NCBI GenBank assembly: GCA_038380435.1
Contig: JAWZYU010000028.1
Location: 40,297,095-40,361,094 of the forward strand
Reading direction: 5' to 3'
DNA length: 64,000 nucleotides
Source of the DNA: Ryuthela nishihirai
Taxonomy: Eukaryota; Arthropoda; Arachnida; Araneae; Heptathelidae
Within the stretch, counting starts at the first letter, position 1; each line of letters starts with the position of its first letter. The position numbers were made by a program, and so were the translations under genes. The notes under the pieces are model-generated. The model did no database searches, was not told the origin of the DNA, and worked only from the letters and a program-made list of their open reading frames with translations. Of this stretch, positions 53,829 through 64,000 are shown piece after piece.

Positions 53829-56800
53829 CTATAACACAAATTGTAAGATTTTTAGCTCATAGTTTAAAAAACAAATATATTTAAAATTCATTTTTTGACT
53901 GATACTACATATTTTCAATATTTAATAATTTTAAAATTTAATGAATTTTAATATTAAAAAAAGTTCATTTATAGTAGCATTTTTAGAAGTTTTTAAATAT
54001 TATTGATTCTTTATCAGTTGCCTATAGAAAAGAGACTGAAGTTCAGCTTCTCTTTTCTTCCATCATTATTATTGGTATCTCTCATTTTGCCCATATTTAG
54101 AAGAATTTAAATTACTTGTCTAAACAATTTCATCAAAAGATCTAATTCACAAGAAACAGACAGCATAACTTGCTATAAATACTTTAAGTTTGAAAGAACA
54201 AAAAGTCTCAAGTGAGTTGGGTTGTGTTGTTTTACCTCTGAGCGGCACTTATTGCACACCATGGGCTAAATGGCCAGGTCACATGGACCCCGAAGGCTCA
54301 GAGAAGGTTGGGGGAGGGGACCCACTGGAACAGCTGTTGGGAGACAGATGGTAGCCTCCCGTCAAGGCCATCCAGCGTGTTCTTTAACGTGCACAGGGTA
54401 AGGCTCTCCCACACACGGGACCACGGCTTAACATCACATCCGACGGACGGTGGTCTTTCCAAGCCCATCGGTATCCCCTACTGACCGTGGGCAGGGCGGG
54501 GAATTTTGCGGAGATAAATCTCAAGACCTCGCTGACCCAGCTGGACTCGAACCTGGGAACTACAGATTACAAGCCTGGCGCGCTACCGACTGAGCCACCC
54601 CCGCTCCAAGTCTCAAGTGAAGTAATACACATATTTCATATTGTCTTTACCTAGTGTTTGCTAGTGACCATCAGGTAGAAGTTAAATGAACGACATGCTC
54701 ATGACTTTACCTCATGCCTTTATTTTTACTCCACAATTTTAAATGTGGCTTTACAGCTTATCATTTCTTTGTTATAATATAGCGCTACATTATAATTGAA
54801 CAGTATGAAAAGCGTCCCTCCCATCAACAAGAGAAGAAAAACAGTATGAAGTATGAACTGACAACCACTGTTAAATATTATTAGGACTGAGTTTAACACA
54901 ACAGCTGATCAATGGCATAATCTTAAAAGCTATCCTAGAAGTACTACCTGAATTGTATTACATTACTAAATGTTTGTACATTTCCATATTACTTGAATAA
55001 AAATTGACAAAGTTCCCTAAATTTGGAAACAAGCTTCTACAAAAATTGTAGATAAATTGAAGATCTTACTGAAATCTAGATTTTTCAACAATATTTGTTT
55101 GATATTTAGCATTATGGAGGCTGAACCATTTCACTACCATACTGGTCCAAACTGCAGAGGAAGGAATAGAATTAATTGGCCATTATGGTAGTGAAAGGGT
55201 TAGTAATCTCACTGATAATAACGATTTATCTCAAAATAAATTATTTACTAAGATATTTTTTTTAGTGGAAGAAGGTACTCCCCTACACAAAGGATGGAGA
55301 TAACCTAGAAGCTACATTAGACTTATCTTGATTTCTCATACAACTTATATAAGCACTTACACAAATGAAATTTACAAACTGATGTAATGATTCTGTTTTC
55401 ATTACTATTTAAGAAAAATGTTTAGGATGAGTATAACAGAAGTATTTGCTGTTATACTTCAATAACATTAAACATTAAACAAATATTGTTGAAAATTGAG
55501 GTTTAAGGAGTTTGAGTTTTTTTTTTTATATGTAAAAAAGCTATTTTTAAAGTCGGAGAGATTTGAATGTGGCCTTCTATTCATATAATATGAAAGTGTC
55601 TAAACACTTTTGGTAATATAGGTTTCCTTTACTAAATAATTGCAGTTTTTTGTTACAATATTTGCTAAAACACTAGCTGTTATAATACTAGCTAATACAC
55701 TAGCTTTTATCAAACTTGATGAAACTGTGTTGGCTGGGTTATCACTAGAATGAAATGTCTTTTGCCACTTTAGTTTATTTAGAGTACACAAGTGTAGGGT
55801 TTTAAAATGCACATAAAAATAAAAAGAACATTTTCAGGGGCTCTGAATACCTAGCCCTGTGGATAACTGATCATATAATAAAGTCTTAACCCTTCCGGGG
55901 TCTGGACGTCTATAGACGTTTTTTGTACAACACATGAAACTTTGACCTAAAAAAAATTGCCATTTGAAAATTATGTCTTTTAAAAATATGTAATTCAAGC
56001 TTGAAAAATAATATTCGTTTTTCATTTGATGCATATTTTATTAAACTACAATATAAATAATTCGATAAAGCTATCTGATTGCCATATTTTAGAAGCGTTA
56101 TATGGTATTGCTGATATGTTTGTTAATGTTACTCTGTATTATAGCAATCACCTGTTTAAGCTTTGAAGTTTGATTTGAACTATTATCAACAAATTTTTCC
56201 TTAAAGTTTCTAAAATCACCTGTTTACTTGATAATAGATAGCAGTAATTAACAAAACACCTATTTTTAAAAATGGAGGATTTTAGAAGTAATTATGAAAT
56301 ATGTACCTTTTTTTTGGTGTACCACTGTAAAAACTGTTATTAAAATTAATATGTTACTACAATGTTCAAATTTTTTACTTCAATAAAATTTAGAATTATC
56401 TTTAATTTGGATCTAACATGACCTATTCCTGTTGATTAGTTATTTATTAAAAATATTCTTAAGTTAACTTGTTTATTGGACTCTGCAACAAGCCTGGACT
56501 TTCTTCAAAGTATGGTACGGAGAAAAAAATTACAAAACGGAAGAAATGTTTATTTTAAACAAAAAATTTTTTTGTTATATTCATAATAAATAGCCCTTCT
56601 ATTCATATGCATTATAATAATTTCTGTCTGTTACTGTTTTTTAATAAAATTTTATTTGTGTTGCCAGATGCATATTTTACTACATGACTCTAAAAAAGTC
56701 CTATTAAAATAAAACTAGTCTTTTTTTTGTTAAATATTTTATTTTCAGAAAATTCAGAATTAAATGCTGATTAATTTGGCATATAACATGCTATAATTCC

Positions 56801-59800
56801 TTTCATTAATTATTTGGTAAAAAAGTTCTAAAGTTAAAATTTTTTTTGCCTGATTGGAGTGAAAAAATAGTTGGACCTGGGAAGGGTTAAGTTCAGTAAA
56901 ACTAAGTTTATTAACAGTCAATTTAGAATTTCAATGACTAACTCATTCATTATGCATGGGCCCTATTAATAAGCTAGATTAAGTTTTGGATAATAAAATG
57001 GATGTTTAGCCTTGCTTTCTAGTATCTCAATCAGGCTCTACAGTAACAAGGCTGATAAACTGGCAGCCCTACCTGGCATAGTGGTTAGTGTACCTGATTA
57101 CTACACAAGGACATACCTGCTAGTATAAGTGTTTGTATAGTGCACACACACAAGCCAAAAGCTTACAGGGTATCTCCATCCCTTTTATTAAAAAATAAAT
57201 AAAAATCAATCCTTTACCATAGGAAGCACAAAAAATTACAAAGATTAGACATGAAACTTTTAACAAACTGTATCATAGCATACGAATAAGATTCTGATAT
57301 TTCTTTCCTAACAGTGTTGAAGTTTCTTAAATTCAGTTTTTACAAATTTTACTGGAATTGATATGAAGAGTAATAATAATAAAAAAAAACCTAATATATT
57401 ATATTGTCCAATATTTTTTATTTGGATTGGCATTTTACACTTTACTTACTAAAATTTAAATAAAATATAATAAATAAAATTAAATATTATAAATTGCTTA
57501 TTATAGTGATTTATAAACTTACGAATAAGATGAATTTGGCACACCAACTACTAATAAGTGGTTTCCTTTCATAAAAAGTCTCCACATACTCTAAAGTAAA
57601 AAAAAAGGATTAATATTATTATTATTCCCATTTAATAAAAAAGTAATAAAAGTAAATGATCTCAGTGTATAAATAATACACATTTTTTTACTTCCATTTG
57701 ACAAAGACCTTTTATTTATAAGTAGAGTCAGGAATTGCCTGTTCCAGAAATGACAATATATACATGCTAATTATTTTAAAAAGTTCTAAAAATTGTAAAA
57801 TACTGAACAAAATTTAACAGAGAAATTCTAGACATGATAGGAATTTATGTTTTACTGTTTATGCTCAAAAGAATGAGATGAATGTCATTCTTAAATTCTC
57901 AAACGAACAGCATTATTTTTTGTCTTCCGACATGTTAACAGTGTTTTATACTGGATGAAACTGCATTCAATATCACAATGTTAGAAGTAATAGGAAATAG
58001 AGATGCAGATGAAACTATCTCGGATTTTACCAGTATTGCACCAATTATTTTGCAAATGCCATTTTTCTAAGTTATGGATTCATCGGGTACATTGCTAGCA
58101 TACTTTACAAGAATTGAATACATACTGGATAACTGAGCGATTGATTAGAACATGACAAGTCTTCTGCATAGAAGAAATATTTGTTTTGAAATAGATGAGA
58201 TACAAACCCATGACCTCCTGATACATGTCATGTTGTTTTGTCAGTGAATGCTGGATACTGGACCTTCCTCTATCATATGCTTTGTACCAAAGTATCCAAC
58301 AAGCAGAAATATTAATTAGGCAAGTGTGTAAAAATTCACCATATCCTCCACTTGGTCTCGAACTCAGGATCTCCTGGTTACATGCCAGTTGTTCTACCAT
58401 TTGAGTTAAGGAAGGGCAATTCACTCTTTCTTAAGAAAAGTTATGACAGTTGTGCTATGAAGTTGGGTTGTTTTACCTCTGAGCGGCACTTTTTTACACA
58501 CCGTGGGCTAAATGGCCAGGTCACAAGGACCCCGAAGGCTCAGAGAAGGTTGGGGGAGGGGACCCACTGGAACAGCTGTTGGGAGACAGATGGTAGCCTC
58601 CCGTCAAGGCCATCCAGCGTGTTCTTTAACGTGCACAGGGTATGGCTCTCTCCCGCACACGGGGCCATGGCTTAACGTCCCATCCGACGGACGGCGGCCT
58701 TTCCAAGCCCATCGGTGTCCCCTATTGACCGTGGGCAGGGCGGGGAATTTTTGTGGAGATAAATCTCAACACTGACCCAGCTGGGACTCAAACTTGGGAA
58801 CTACAGATTACGAGCCTGGCGCACTACCGACTGAGCCACCCCTGCCCCATTTTGTGCTATGAAGCTTTACCATGTTATTCTAAGTGTTGGGGTGCTCATG
58901 CACTAGCTTTACTGACAAGAACCAAGCTTTTATAACCACATATCAAGTAATATTATACCTTGGGTTATTTAGATGCACGGCATCAAAAATCTAAATGGAA
59001 ATAACCTCTCTACCATAAGGCCAGCAACCAATTAACAAATTTGATGGGAGAGAAGGAAGGTCACTTCAGTGATTATCATTTGTGGTCATTTGGTAAGCAC
59101 CCCCCCCCCCCCTTCAAAAAAAAAAAAAAGATCCTGAGTTTGAGTCCAGGAGGCAGTGGTGGATTTTTCCACACTTGCCTAATTACTACAAATGATTATA
59201 ATAAAGCTTTATAGCACAACAATCATAACCTTTCTTAAGAAAGTATGAATTGCCCTCACCTTGGCTCAATGACAGAACAACTGGTGCATAACCAGGAGAT
59301 CTTGAGTATGAGTCTTGGTGGTGGTGGTTGTGGTGGGGGGAAGTTTTTCATACTTGCCTAATTACTACAAATGATTATAACTGTAGTGAGATTCCTTCCT
59401 TCCTAACAGAAATATTGTTTGACTAGAAATGAAAATTTTGATGGACCTTCTTTGGTTCCTTCTTTGACCTTCTTTGGTTTTTTCCATCAATGAGAAATAT
59501 GTATATTTAGTGTTACTAGAAATAAATATTTAATTGTACTCAATTACATTTAATCAGTGTTATTGGTAGTATGCTCTTAATACAAGAAAAATACAGCACA
59601 TGACAATTTTCAATACAGATGAAAAACTGTTGAGTGAGGTTGGGTAAGAATCAATGACCTCTGATAATCTAAGGTGATGTCAATGTAGAGCGACACAGTT
59701 GATGCTATAATTGATGTCAGCTTCCTTAGCAGCCAATACCTCAGTAAACAGCTTCTAAGATATCAGTAGTTTGCAGGGTTGGGTTGTTTTACCTCTGAGC

Positions 59801-61135
59801 GGCACTTTTTTGCACACCATGGGCTAAATGGCCAGGTCACATGACCCCGAAGGCTCAGAGAAGGTTGGGGGAGGGGACCCACTGGAACAGCTGTTGGGAG
59901 ACAGATGGTAGCCTCCCGTCAAGGCCATCCAGCGTGTTCTTTAACGTTGGATTGTTTTACCTCTGAGCGGCACTTTTTTGCACATCATGGGCTAAATGGC
60001 CAGGTCACATGGACCCCGAAGGCTCAGAGAAGGTTGGGGGAGGGGACCCACTGGAACAGCTGTTGGGAGACAGATGGTAGCCTCCCGTCAAGGCCATCCA
60101 GCGTGTTCTTTAACGTTGGATTGTTTTACCTCTGAGCGGCACTTTTTTGCACACCATGGGCTAAATGGCCAGGTCACATGGACCCCGAAGGCTCAGAGAA
60201 GGTTGGGGGAGGGGACCCACTGGAACAGCTGTTGGGAGACAGATGGTAGCCTCCCGTCAAGGCCATCCAGCGTGTTCTTTAACGTGCACAGGGTATGGCT
60301 CTCCCGCACACGGGGCCATGGATTAACGTCCCATCTGACGGACGGCGGCCTTTCCAAGCCCATCGGTGTCCCATACTGACCATGGGCAGGGCGGGGAATT
60401 TTGCGGAGATAAATCTCAACACTGACCCAGCTGGGACTCGAACCTGGGAACTACAGATTACGAGCCTGGCACGCTACCGACTGAGCCACCCCCACCCAGT
60501 AGTTTGCAGTGTATGCCACATGGCTCAAAACAATTTTTCTTCTATAATGAAAGTTTTCATTTCCTTAGAGGGGGTTGTGTGTATATGTTGTATTGAAAAC
60601 AAAAATTATTTGGCACACCAGGATTTTAAAAAGGAAATATCTAGAAAAATATATTTAGTGCATATATTTAATACTTACATTTACCATTACTTAAATAAAA
60701 ATATTATGCAGTACACTAGAGGTTTTCAAAGGTTTTGACACTGCGACCCCCTAGAATTGTAATAATTTATTCGATGCTCTAGAATCATAGAAGATAAAAT
60801 TATGCAACCCTTTCTCTACAATGTAGGACCTATATATTTGCAAACAAAATTTTGACTAGAAATATTAGCATATATAAAACTATCAGAGATTTGCAACCCC
60901 CTTCCAAGTTGCCTGTGACCCACAGTTTAAGAACCACTGCAGTGGTTCTTAAACTGTGTCTTAGGGTTCAGAATATATGGTATCTATTTAAATTTTAGCA
61001 AAATGTACAGGTCCTACAATAATGACCTCCTAAAACACAGTCATTGTTATGCTAAATAGTAAATTCTACCTGGTTGAATTTAATATTTCTTACCTTATGG
61101 TAACCCCTCGCATCCAAATCCCAGATTTTAAAACA
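53756..61135 (-). CDS. unidentified WD40-repeat-like protein, 3' end (three exons)
   Basis: Three minus-strand segments (61094-61135, 57523-57590, 53756-53828) each have consensus GT and AG borders and join without frame conflict. The joined peptide of 60 residues starts CFKIWDLDARGYHK, continues SMWRLFMKGNHLLVVGVPN and SSYSSFKPARVTPIYLED, and ends QKIFKDRLR with a TAG stop. FKIWDLD is a typical WD40 repeat end (x-I-W-D-L), and LLVVG fits a following propeller strand. I do not recognise the family, and the earlier exons lie beyond 61135, probably outside the window. The evidence is splice borders plus phase plus the WD motif, so a chance match remains possible. SINEs and a piggyBac-like element fill its introns. 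Confidence 0.6.
54216..54607 (-). repeat. SINE family A copy, 13-bp target duplication
   Basis: AAGTCTCAAGTGA at 54203-54215 and 54608-54620. Confidence 0.92.
55040..55560. mobile_element. inverted-arm element related to those at 44287 and 48910
   Basis: Left arm GAAATCTAGATTTTTCAACA then ATATTTGTTTGATATTTAG; the right arm carries the inverse at about 55465-55505 (AAACAAATATTGTTGAAAAT). Ends not resolved. Confidence 0.5.
55886..56890. mobile_element. piggyBac-like element with TTAA flanks (different subfamily)
   Basis: TTAA at 55886-55889 and 56887-56890. Ends CCCTTCCGGGGTC and, inverted, CCCTTCCCAGGTC. About 1 kb, no transposase. It lies in the last intron of the WD40-like gene. Confidence 0.78.
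57060..57200 (+). repeat. possible degraded SINE family B
   Basis: CATAGTGGTTAGTGTACCTG resembles the A box region, and AAATAAATAAAAATC the tail. The B box is lost. Confidence 0.35.
57523..57590 (-). CDS. WD40-like gene, penultimate exon
   Basis: Acceptor TTTACTTTAG, donor TATTC|GTAAGT. Encodes SMWRLFMKGNHLLVVGVPN, SSY and two bases of the next codon. Confidence 0.6.
58134..58290 (-). repeat. SINE family C copy
   Basis: Inverted head with anticodon arm TGACATGTATCAGG (TGT, Thr-like) and decayed B box GGGTTTGTATC. Family C in its best copies has GGTAGAACAACTGGCATGTA and the B box GAGTTCGAGACC, and ends ACTTGCCTAATTA. Confidence 0.55.
58310..58445 (-). repeat. SINE family C copy, best preserved
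   Basis: Inverted GAGTTCGAGACC B box at 58355-58366 and inverted GGTAGAACAACTGGCATGTA at 58379-58398. The 3' end is inverted ACTTGCCTAATTAAT. Confidence 0.65.
58463..58851 (-). repeat. SINE family A copy, 13-bp target duplication
   Basis: TTGTGCTATGAAG at 58450-58462 and 58852-58864. It inserted at the edge of the neighbouring family C region. Confidence 0.92.
59125..59220 (+). repeat. SINE family C copy, 5'-truncated
   Basis: Starts after a C run and A run with GATCCTGAGTTTGAGTCCAG, ends ACTTGCCTAATTACTAC. A downstream ATGATTATAA block is shared with the next copy. Confidence 0.6.
59255..59385 (+). repeat. SINE family C copy, tandem to the previous one
   Basis: TTGGCTCAATGACAGAACAA, anticodon arm CTGGTGCATAACCAGG, decayed B box GAGTATGAGTC, then a GGTGGT run and ACTTGCCTAATTACTAC. 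Confidence 0.6.
59777..60496 (-). repeat. SINE family A copy with a triplicated 169-bp 3' module
   Basis: One target duplication (CAGTAGTTTGCAG at 59764-59776 and 60497-60509) encloses three tandem units starting at 59778, 59947 and 60116. The first two stop at the same point (TTCTTTAACG|TTGG); only the third goes on to the tRNA-like head. The units are almost identical. Confidence 0.93.
60715..60939. mobile_element. hAT (Charlie-like) MITE
   Basis: Left end CTAGAGGTTTTCAAAGG then TTTTGACACTGCGACCCCC. Right end GTGACCCACAGTTTAAGAAC then CACTG. The CAGTGGTTCT-type terminus and the 'GACCCCC' inner motif are typical of this hAT group. Target duplication not clear. Confidence 0.65.
60921..60958. 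repeat. perfect 38-bp palindrome without spacer at a hAT end
   Basis: 60921-60939 and 60940-60958 are exact reverse complements meeting at CACTG|CAGTG. It looks like two hAT termini abutting head to head, or one terminus duplicated in inverse. Confidence 0.93.
61094..61135 (-). CDS. WD40-like gene, third-last exon
   Basis: Acceptor CTCTTTTGCAG, donor CATAAG|GTAAGA, 42 bp in phase 0, encoding CFKIWDLDARGYHK. Confidence 0.62.
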
Positions 61136-61621
61136 CTGCAAAAGAGAGGGTTTAATGAACTACATAATCATGAAGAACTTCAAATAGTTATTTGTAATTT
61201 GAAAATATATAATTGTAATCAAAATGTAAAGTAAGTAGTAACAAGTAAGATGTAACACTAAGTAGATTATATGGCAATTCTGAAGTTCATCACACCTTGG
61301 TCATTAGAGCTCCTGATAATCATCCAAAAATAATTATACACTGAATCATCATTTTTATCAATCAAAACAGTAATATTACAAGTATGTTAGCTTTACCTAT
61401 ATCCCATGAAAAACTTTAGTTAAGCAATATATTAATTAAAATATTTACATCAAAAATTTAACTGATAACAAACTAAAAATTGAAAAAACTAACTCTCTGT
61501 AACAATGACAAGCACTTACCCACACTCAACCAATTAATTAATGTAGAAGTTCATGATAAATAGCAGCATACTACTACATCTTAACTGTAACAACAGTAAT
61601 GATTATGGCTGTTCTTCAATA

Positions 61622-63046
61622 GTAACCCTTAAAGTGTCAGGTTTCTAAAACTGGGTTCACTCTGGTGGTCAAGGTAATTTTGAAGTGTGTTCAGAAAATA
61701 AAATGCACAACTTTAGAACTTTATCCTGAAGTAACTAATGAAGGGAAATACTCATGTTATATACCAAAAGAAAGAGCATTTAATTGTGATTAATAAAATG
61801 GAAAAAATTCGGGGGGGGGGGGGGAGTTAAAACTTTTTAACATTTTTTGAAATATTGAAACATTTTACTATATTTTTGCATTTTTTCCAAATTATTTTAT
61901 TATTCTAATATAATAAGTTCATACTATTTCCATTAATCCTTAAATATTTCATTTATTAATTTTTTCTATATTTTTAGTCATTTATGCAAATAACCCATGA
62001 TGCATTTGATTTGATTTTTGCTGATTGGTAAACTCTAAGCCTAAGGAAGTGGCATTATAAAATATTCATTTAAGTTTAAAAATAAGATAATTTAAAAGAA
62101 AACTGAGAAATATATCTAAAAAAAATATAGAATGGTGAAAAAAAATTAATAAAAGTATTTCAAAGCATTTAAAGTTTTACTGAAACACTGTAACTGACAA
62201 TAAATCGTTTTAGTATGAAGCTGCATAATTGCTAGAAAAAAGTTTATTTTTAAAATTTCGGCAAAAATTTCGGGTAAAAATCGAAATATCCTAATGCTAA
62301 TTAGTGTATTTGGTTAAAACATCATTAAAACTATCGCTAAAACAAGTTCTACCTTTTAAAAAAAGGTGCTTTTATGCAAATTGAGTAATCCTACGATTCT
62401 TCCGATATCAGCCATTAGAGAATCACTAGTGGCTTCATTTTCGATCATTTCAAATTATTCTTTATAATAGTAGTATACATTTGAAAAGCAGTAAAAAATA
62501 ATTCTAGAAGCACCAGAGTAAAAAAAAGGTCTTTGAAATCAAAAGTCTGCTAATATATTGACTGAAAGCATTTGGCAAAGTTCTGGGATGATGCAACTTC
62601 TGGAAGTAATAAAATTAATAACTTACATTAGAAGTTTAGAAAGCATTACAACTCTACTACAGCTACAAATAAGTCAACATACCAGAAATAAAAAAAAATC
62701 GATAATATGCTATGGAAAGGCAGAATAAAGGCATAAACTAAATTGTCACTACTTGATACTATTTATGGTGATTCAATATGTGCATACATCACTACAGGCT
62801 CAAATAAAGTTTTTTTTAACTGTTTCATAATTGTTTCAAGCAGGATCAACAGAAAAAAATAGATATGATAGGCTGAAATGCTATTTTCAATATTTGATTA
62901 GAAACAGTAAAAAAAAATGCTGATTTCTGTTTGAAAAAAAAAAAAAAAATTACAATCTTGTATTATGGAATGGTAGACAGGCTCTGGGCCTCAAGAATCA
63001 GAAAAGTGAAAACGATATACCCAACTTTGGATATGCAAAGGGTTAA
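61622..63046. mobile_element. piggyBac-like non-autonomous element (copy 2 of the 12907 family)
   Basis: Left flank GTAA (61622-61625, a decayed TTAA), right TTAA (63043-63046). Ends CCCTTAAAGTGTCAGG and, inverted, CCCTTTGCATATCC. Homologous to 12907-14285 throughout. Confidence 0.75.
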
Positions 63047-63320
63047 TTTAAGAACAAGAAATATTAATTGTTGTAACTGATGACAGTCTGAAGGTTGGAA
63101 CTGAAATCACAATTGTATTAATATTTATAAGTTGAAGAGTTTTGCACTTTTAATAACTTTTTTTTTGATTTCTTAAAGAGAATTTCTTAAAGCAGAAATA
63201 CTTTTGATGCCAATAGTTCCCAGTGCCAGATGGTTCTTTTAATAACATCAAGTTCATTAATATATTTTTACAACAGAAAAAACTCCTATATACCTTTCCA
63301 AACATATCTGTGAGAAACAG

Positions 63321-63680
63321 GGTTAGGTTGTTTTACCTCCGAGTGGCACTTTTTCGCACACGATGGTCTAAATGGTCGGGTCATAATGACCCAGAGAACT
63401 CAGAGAAGGTTGGAGGAAGGAAACCCACTGCATAGCTGTTGAAACAGATGGAAGCCTGCTGGCAAAGCTATCAGCATGTTCTTTAATATGCACAGGGTAT
63501 GGATCTCTTGTACTTAGAACCACTGCTTAATGTCCCATCTAATGGACAGTGGACTTTCCAAGCCTATCTGTGTCCCCTTTCTAACTGAGGGCAGAGTGGG
63601 GTTTTAGTGGCCCTGCTGGGACTCGGACCTGAGAACTACAGATTATGAGCTTGCCATGCGACTGAGCCACCCCCATTCCT
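63321..63680 (-). repeat. SINE family A copy, moderately diverged
   Basis: Flanks CTGTGAGAAA (63308-63317) and CTGTAAGAAA (63681-63690). The body is slightly shortened before the head. Confidence 0.82.
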
Positions 63681-63690
63681 CTGTAAGAAA

Positions 63691-64000
63691 TAACCAACTT
63701 TAATTTTGATACAGTTATATTATTATATTGCGTTAACGAGCTATATGACATTATTGGCAACAATATATTTTTGCATCTGTTTAAAACCATGGATGACATG
63801 TTCCATTCATTGTTTTTTGATCAACTACAGCAAACTTACATGGTCTAGTATAAAACTGAAATATATCAACACTGATGTTTGTTTCATACCACCTTGTTCT
63901 AATATAATGTTTAAGTAATTAAACAATGTGAAGTTTTAAGAAAAAAACTTCCTTAATTTCGTTATTAGTGTGAAAAAAAGAAACTATTACTATTTTTCAT
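63691..64000. other. no feature recognised at the window end
   Basis: AT-rich. If the WD40-like gene continues, this would be intron or upstream sequence. Confidence 0.35.

Overview
The window is a piece of an AT-rich, intron-rich animal nuclear genome. It has long introns with GT-AG borders, tRNA-derived SINEs with target-site duplications, a Jockey-type LINE, an RTE-like LINE, hAT, mariner/Tc1 and piggyBac-like DNA elements, and a TATCGATA (DRE) promoter motif. The Jockey LINE and the DRE motif point to an arthropod. A chelicerate (arachnid or horseshoe crab) is my guess but is not proven by anything here. There are no prokaryotic operons, CRISPR arrays or real tRNA/rRNA genes.

Genes. (1) Positions 1-2893, plus strand: the last two exons of a TTC33-like tetratricopeptide-repeat gene. 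(2) Positions 9584-38145, plus strand: a complete RNA 3'-terminal phosphate cyclase gene (RTCA). I assembled it exon by exon as 11 coding exons giving 359 residues; all exon phases agree and all junctions are GT-AG except one GC-AG intron. (3) Positions 53756-61135, minus strand: the last three coding exons of an unidentified gene ending in a WD40-like repeat.

The most interesting signal is in RTCA. Exon 4 exists twice in tandem (4a 18065-18188, 4b 18230-18353). Both copies are exactly 124 bp, have the same phases, are fully open and have their own splice sites, but share only 17 of 41 residues. The gap between them is 41 bp, probably too short to be spliced. Including both or neither exon creates an early stop. 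This is the classic layout of mutually exclusive exons, and it would give two RtcA isoforms that differ in one conserved block near the adenylate pocket. A 36-residue basic, acid-free N-terminal extension (possible mitochondrial presequence) is open in frame upstream of the family-standard start. A diverged partial copy of exon 7 lies in intron 7.

The rest is introns and intergenic DNA filled with repeats. SINE family A (about 385 bp, Met-tRNA-like head) has more than 20 copies, many with clean 10-13 bp target duplications, and is used here to date nested insertions. SINE family B has a 3' end resembling that of the RTE-like LINE at 42.8-44.1 kb, suggesting a LINE-SINE partnership. SINE family C has Thr-tRNA-like heads. 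DNA elements include a hAT relic (6062-7087), hAT MITEs (39738, 42349, 49509, 60715), piggyBac-like TTAA elements (12907, 55886, 61622, and a rearranged one at 36347), and mariner/Tc1-like foldback elements (18566, 22104, 44287, 46794, 48910, 55040). Several long perfect palindromes come from these elements.
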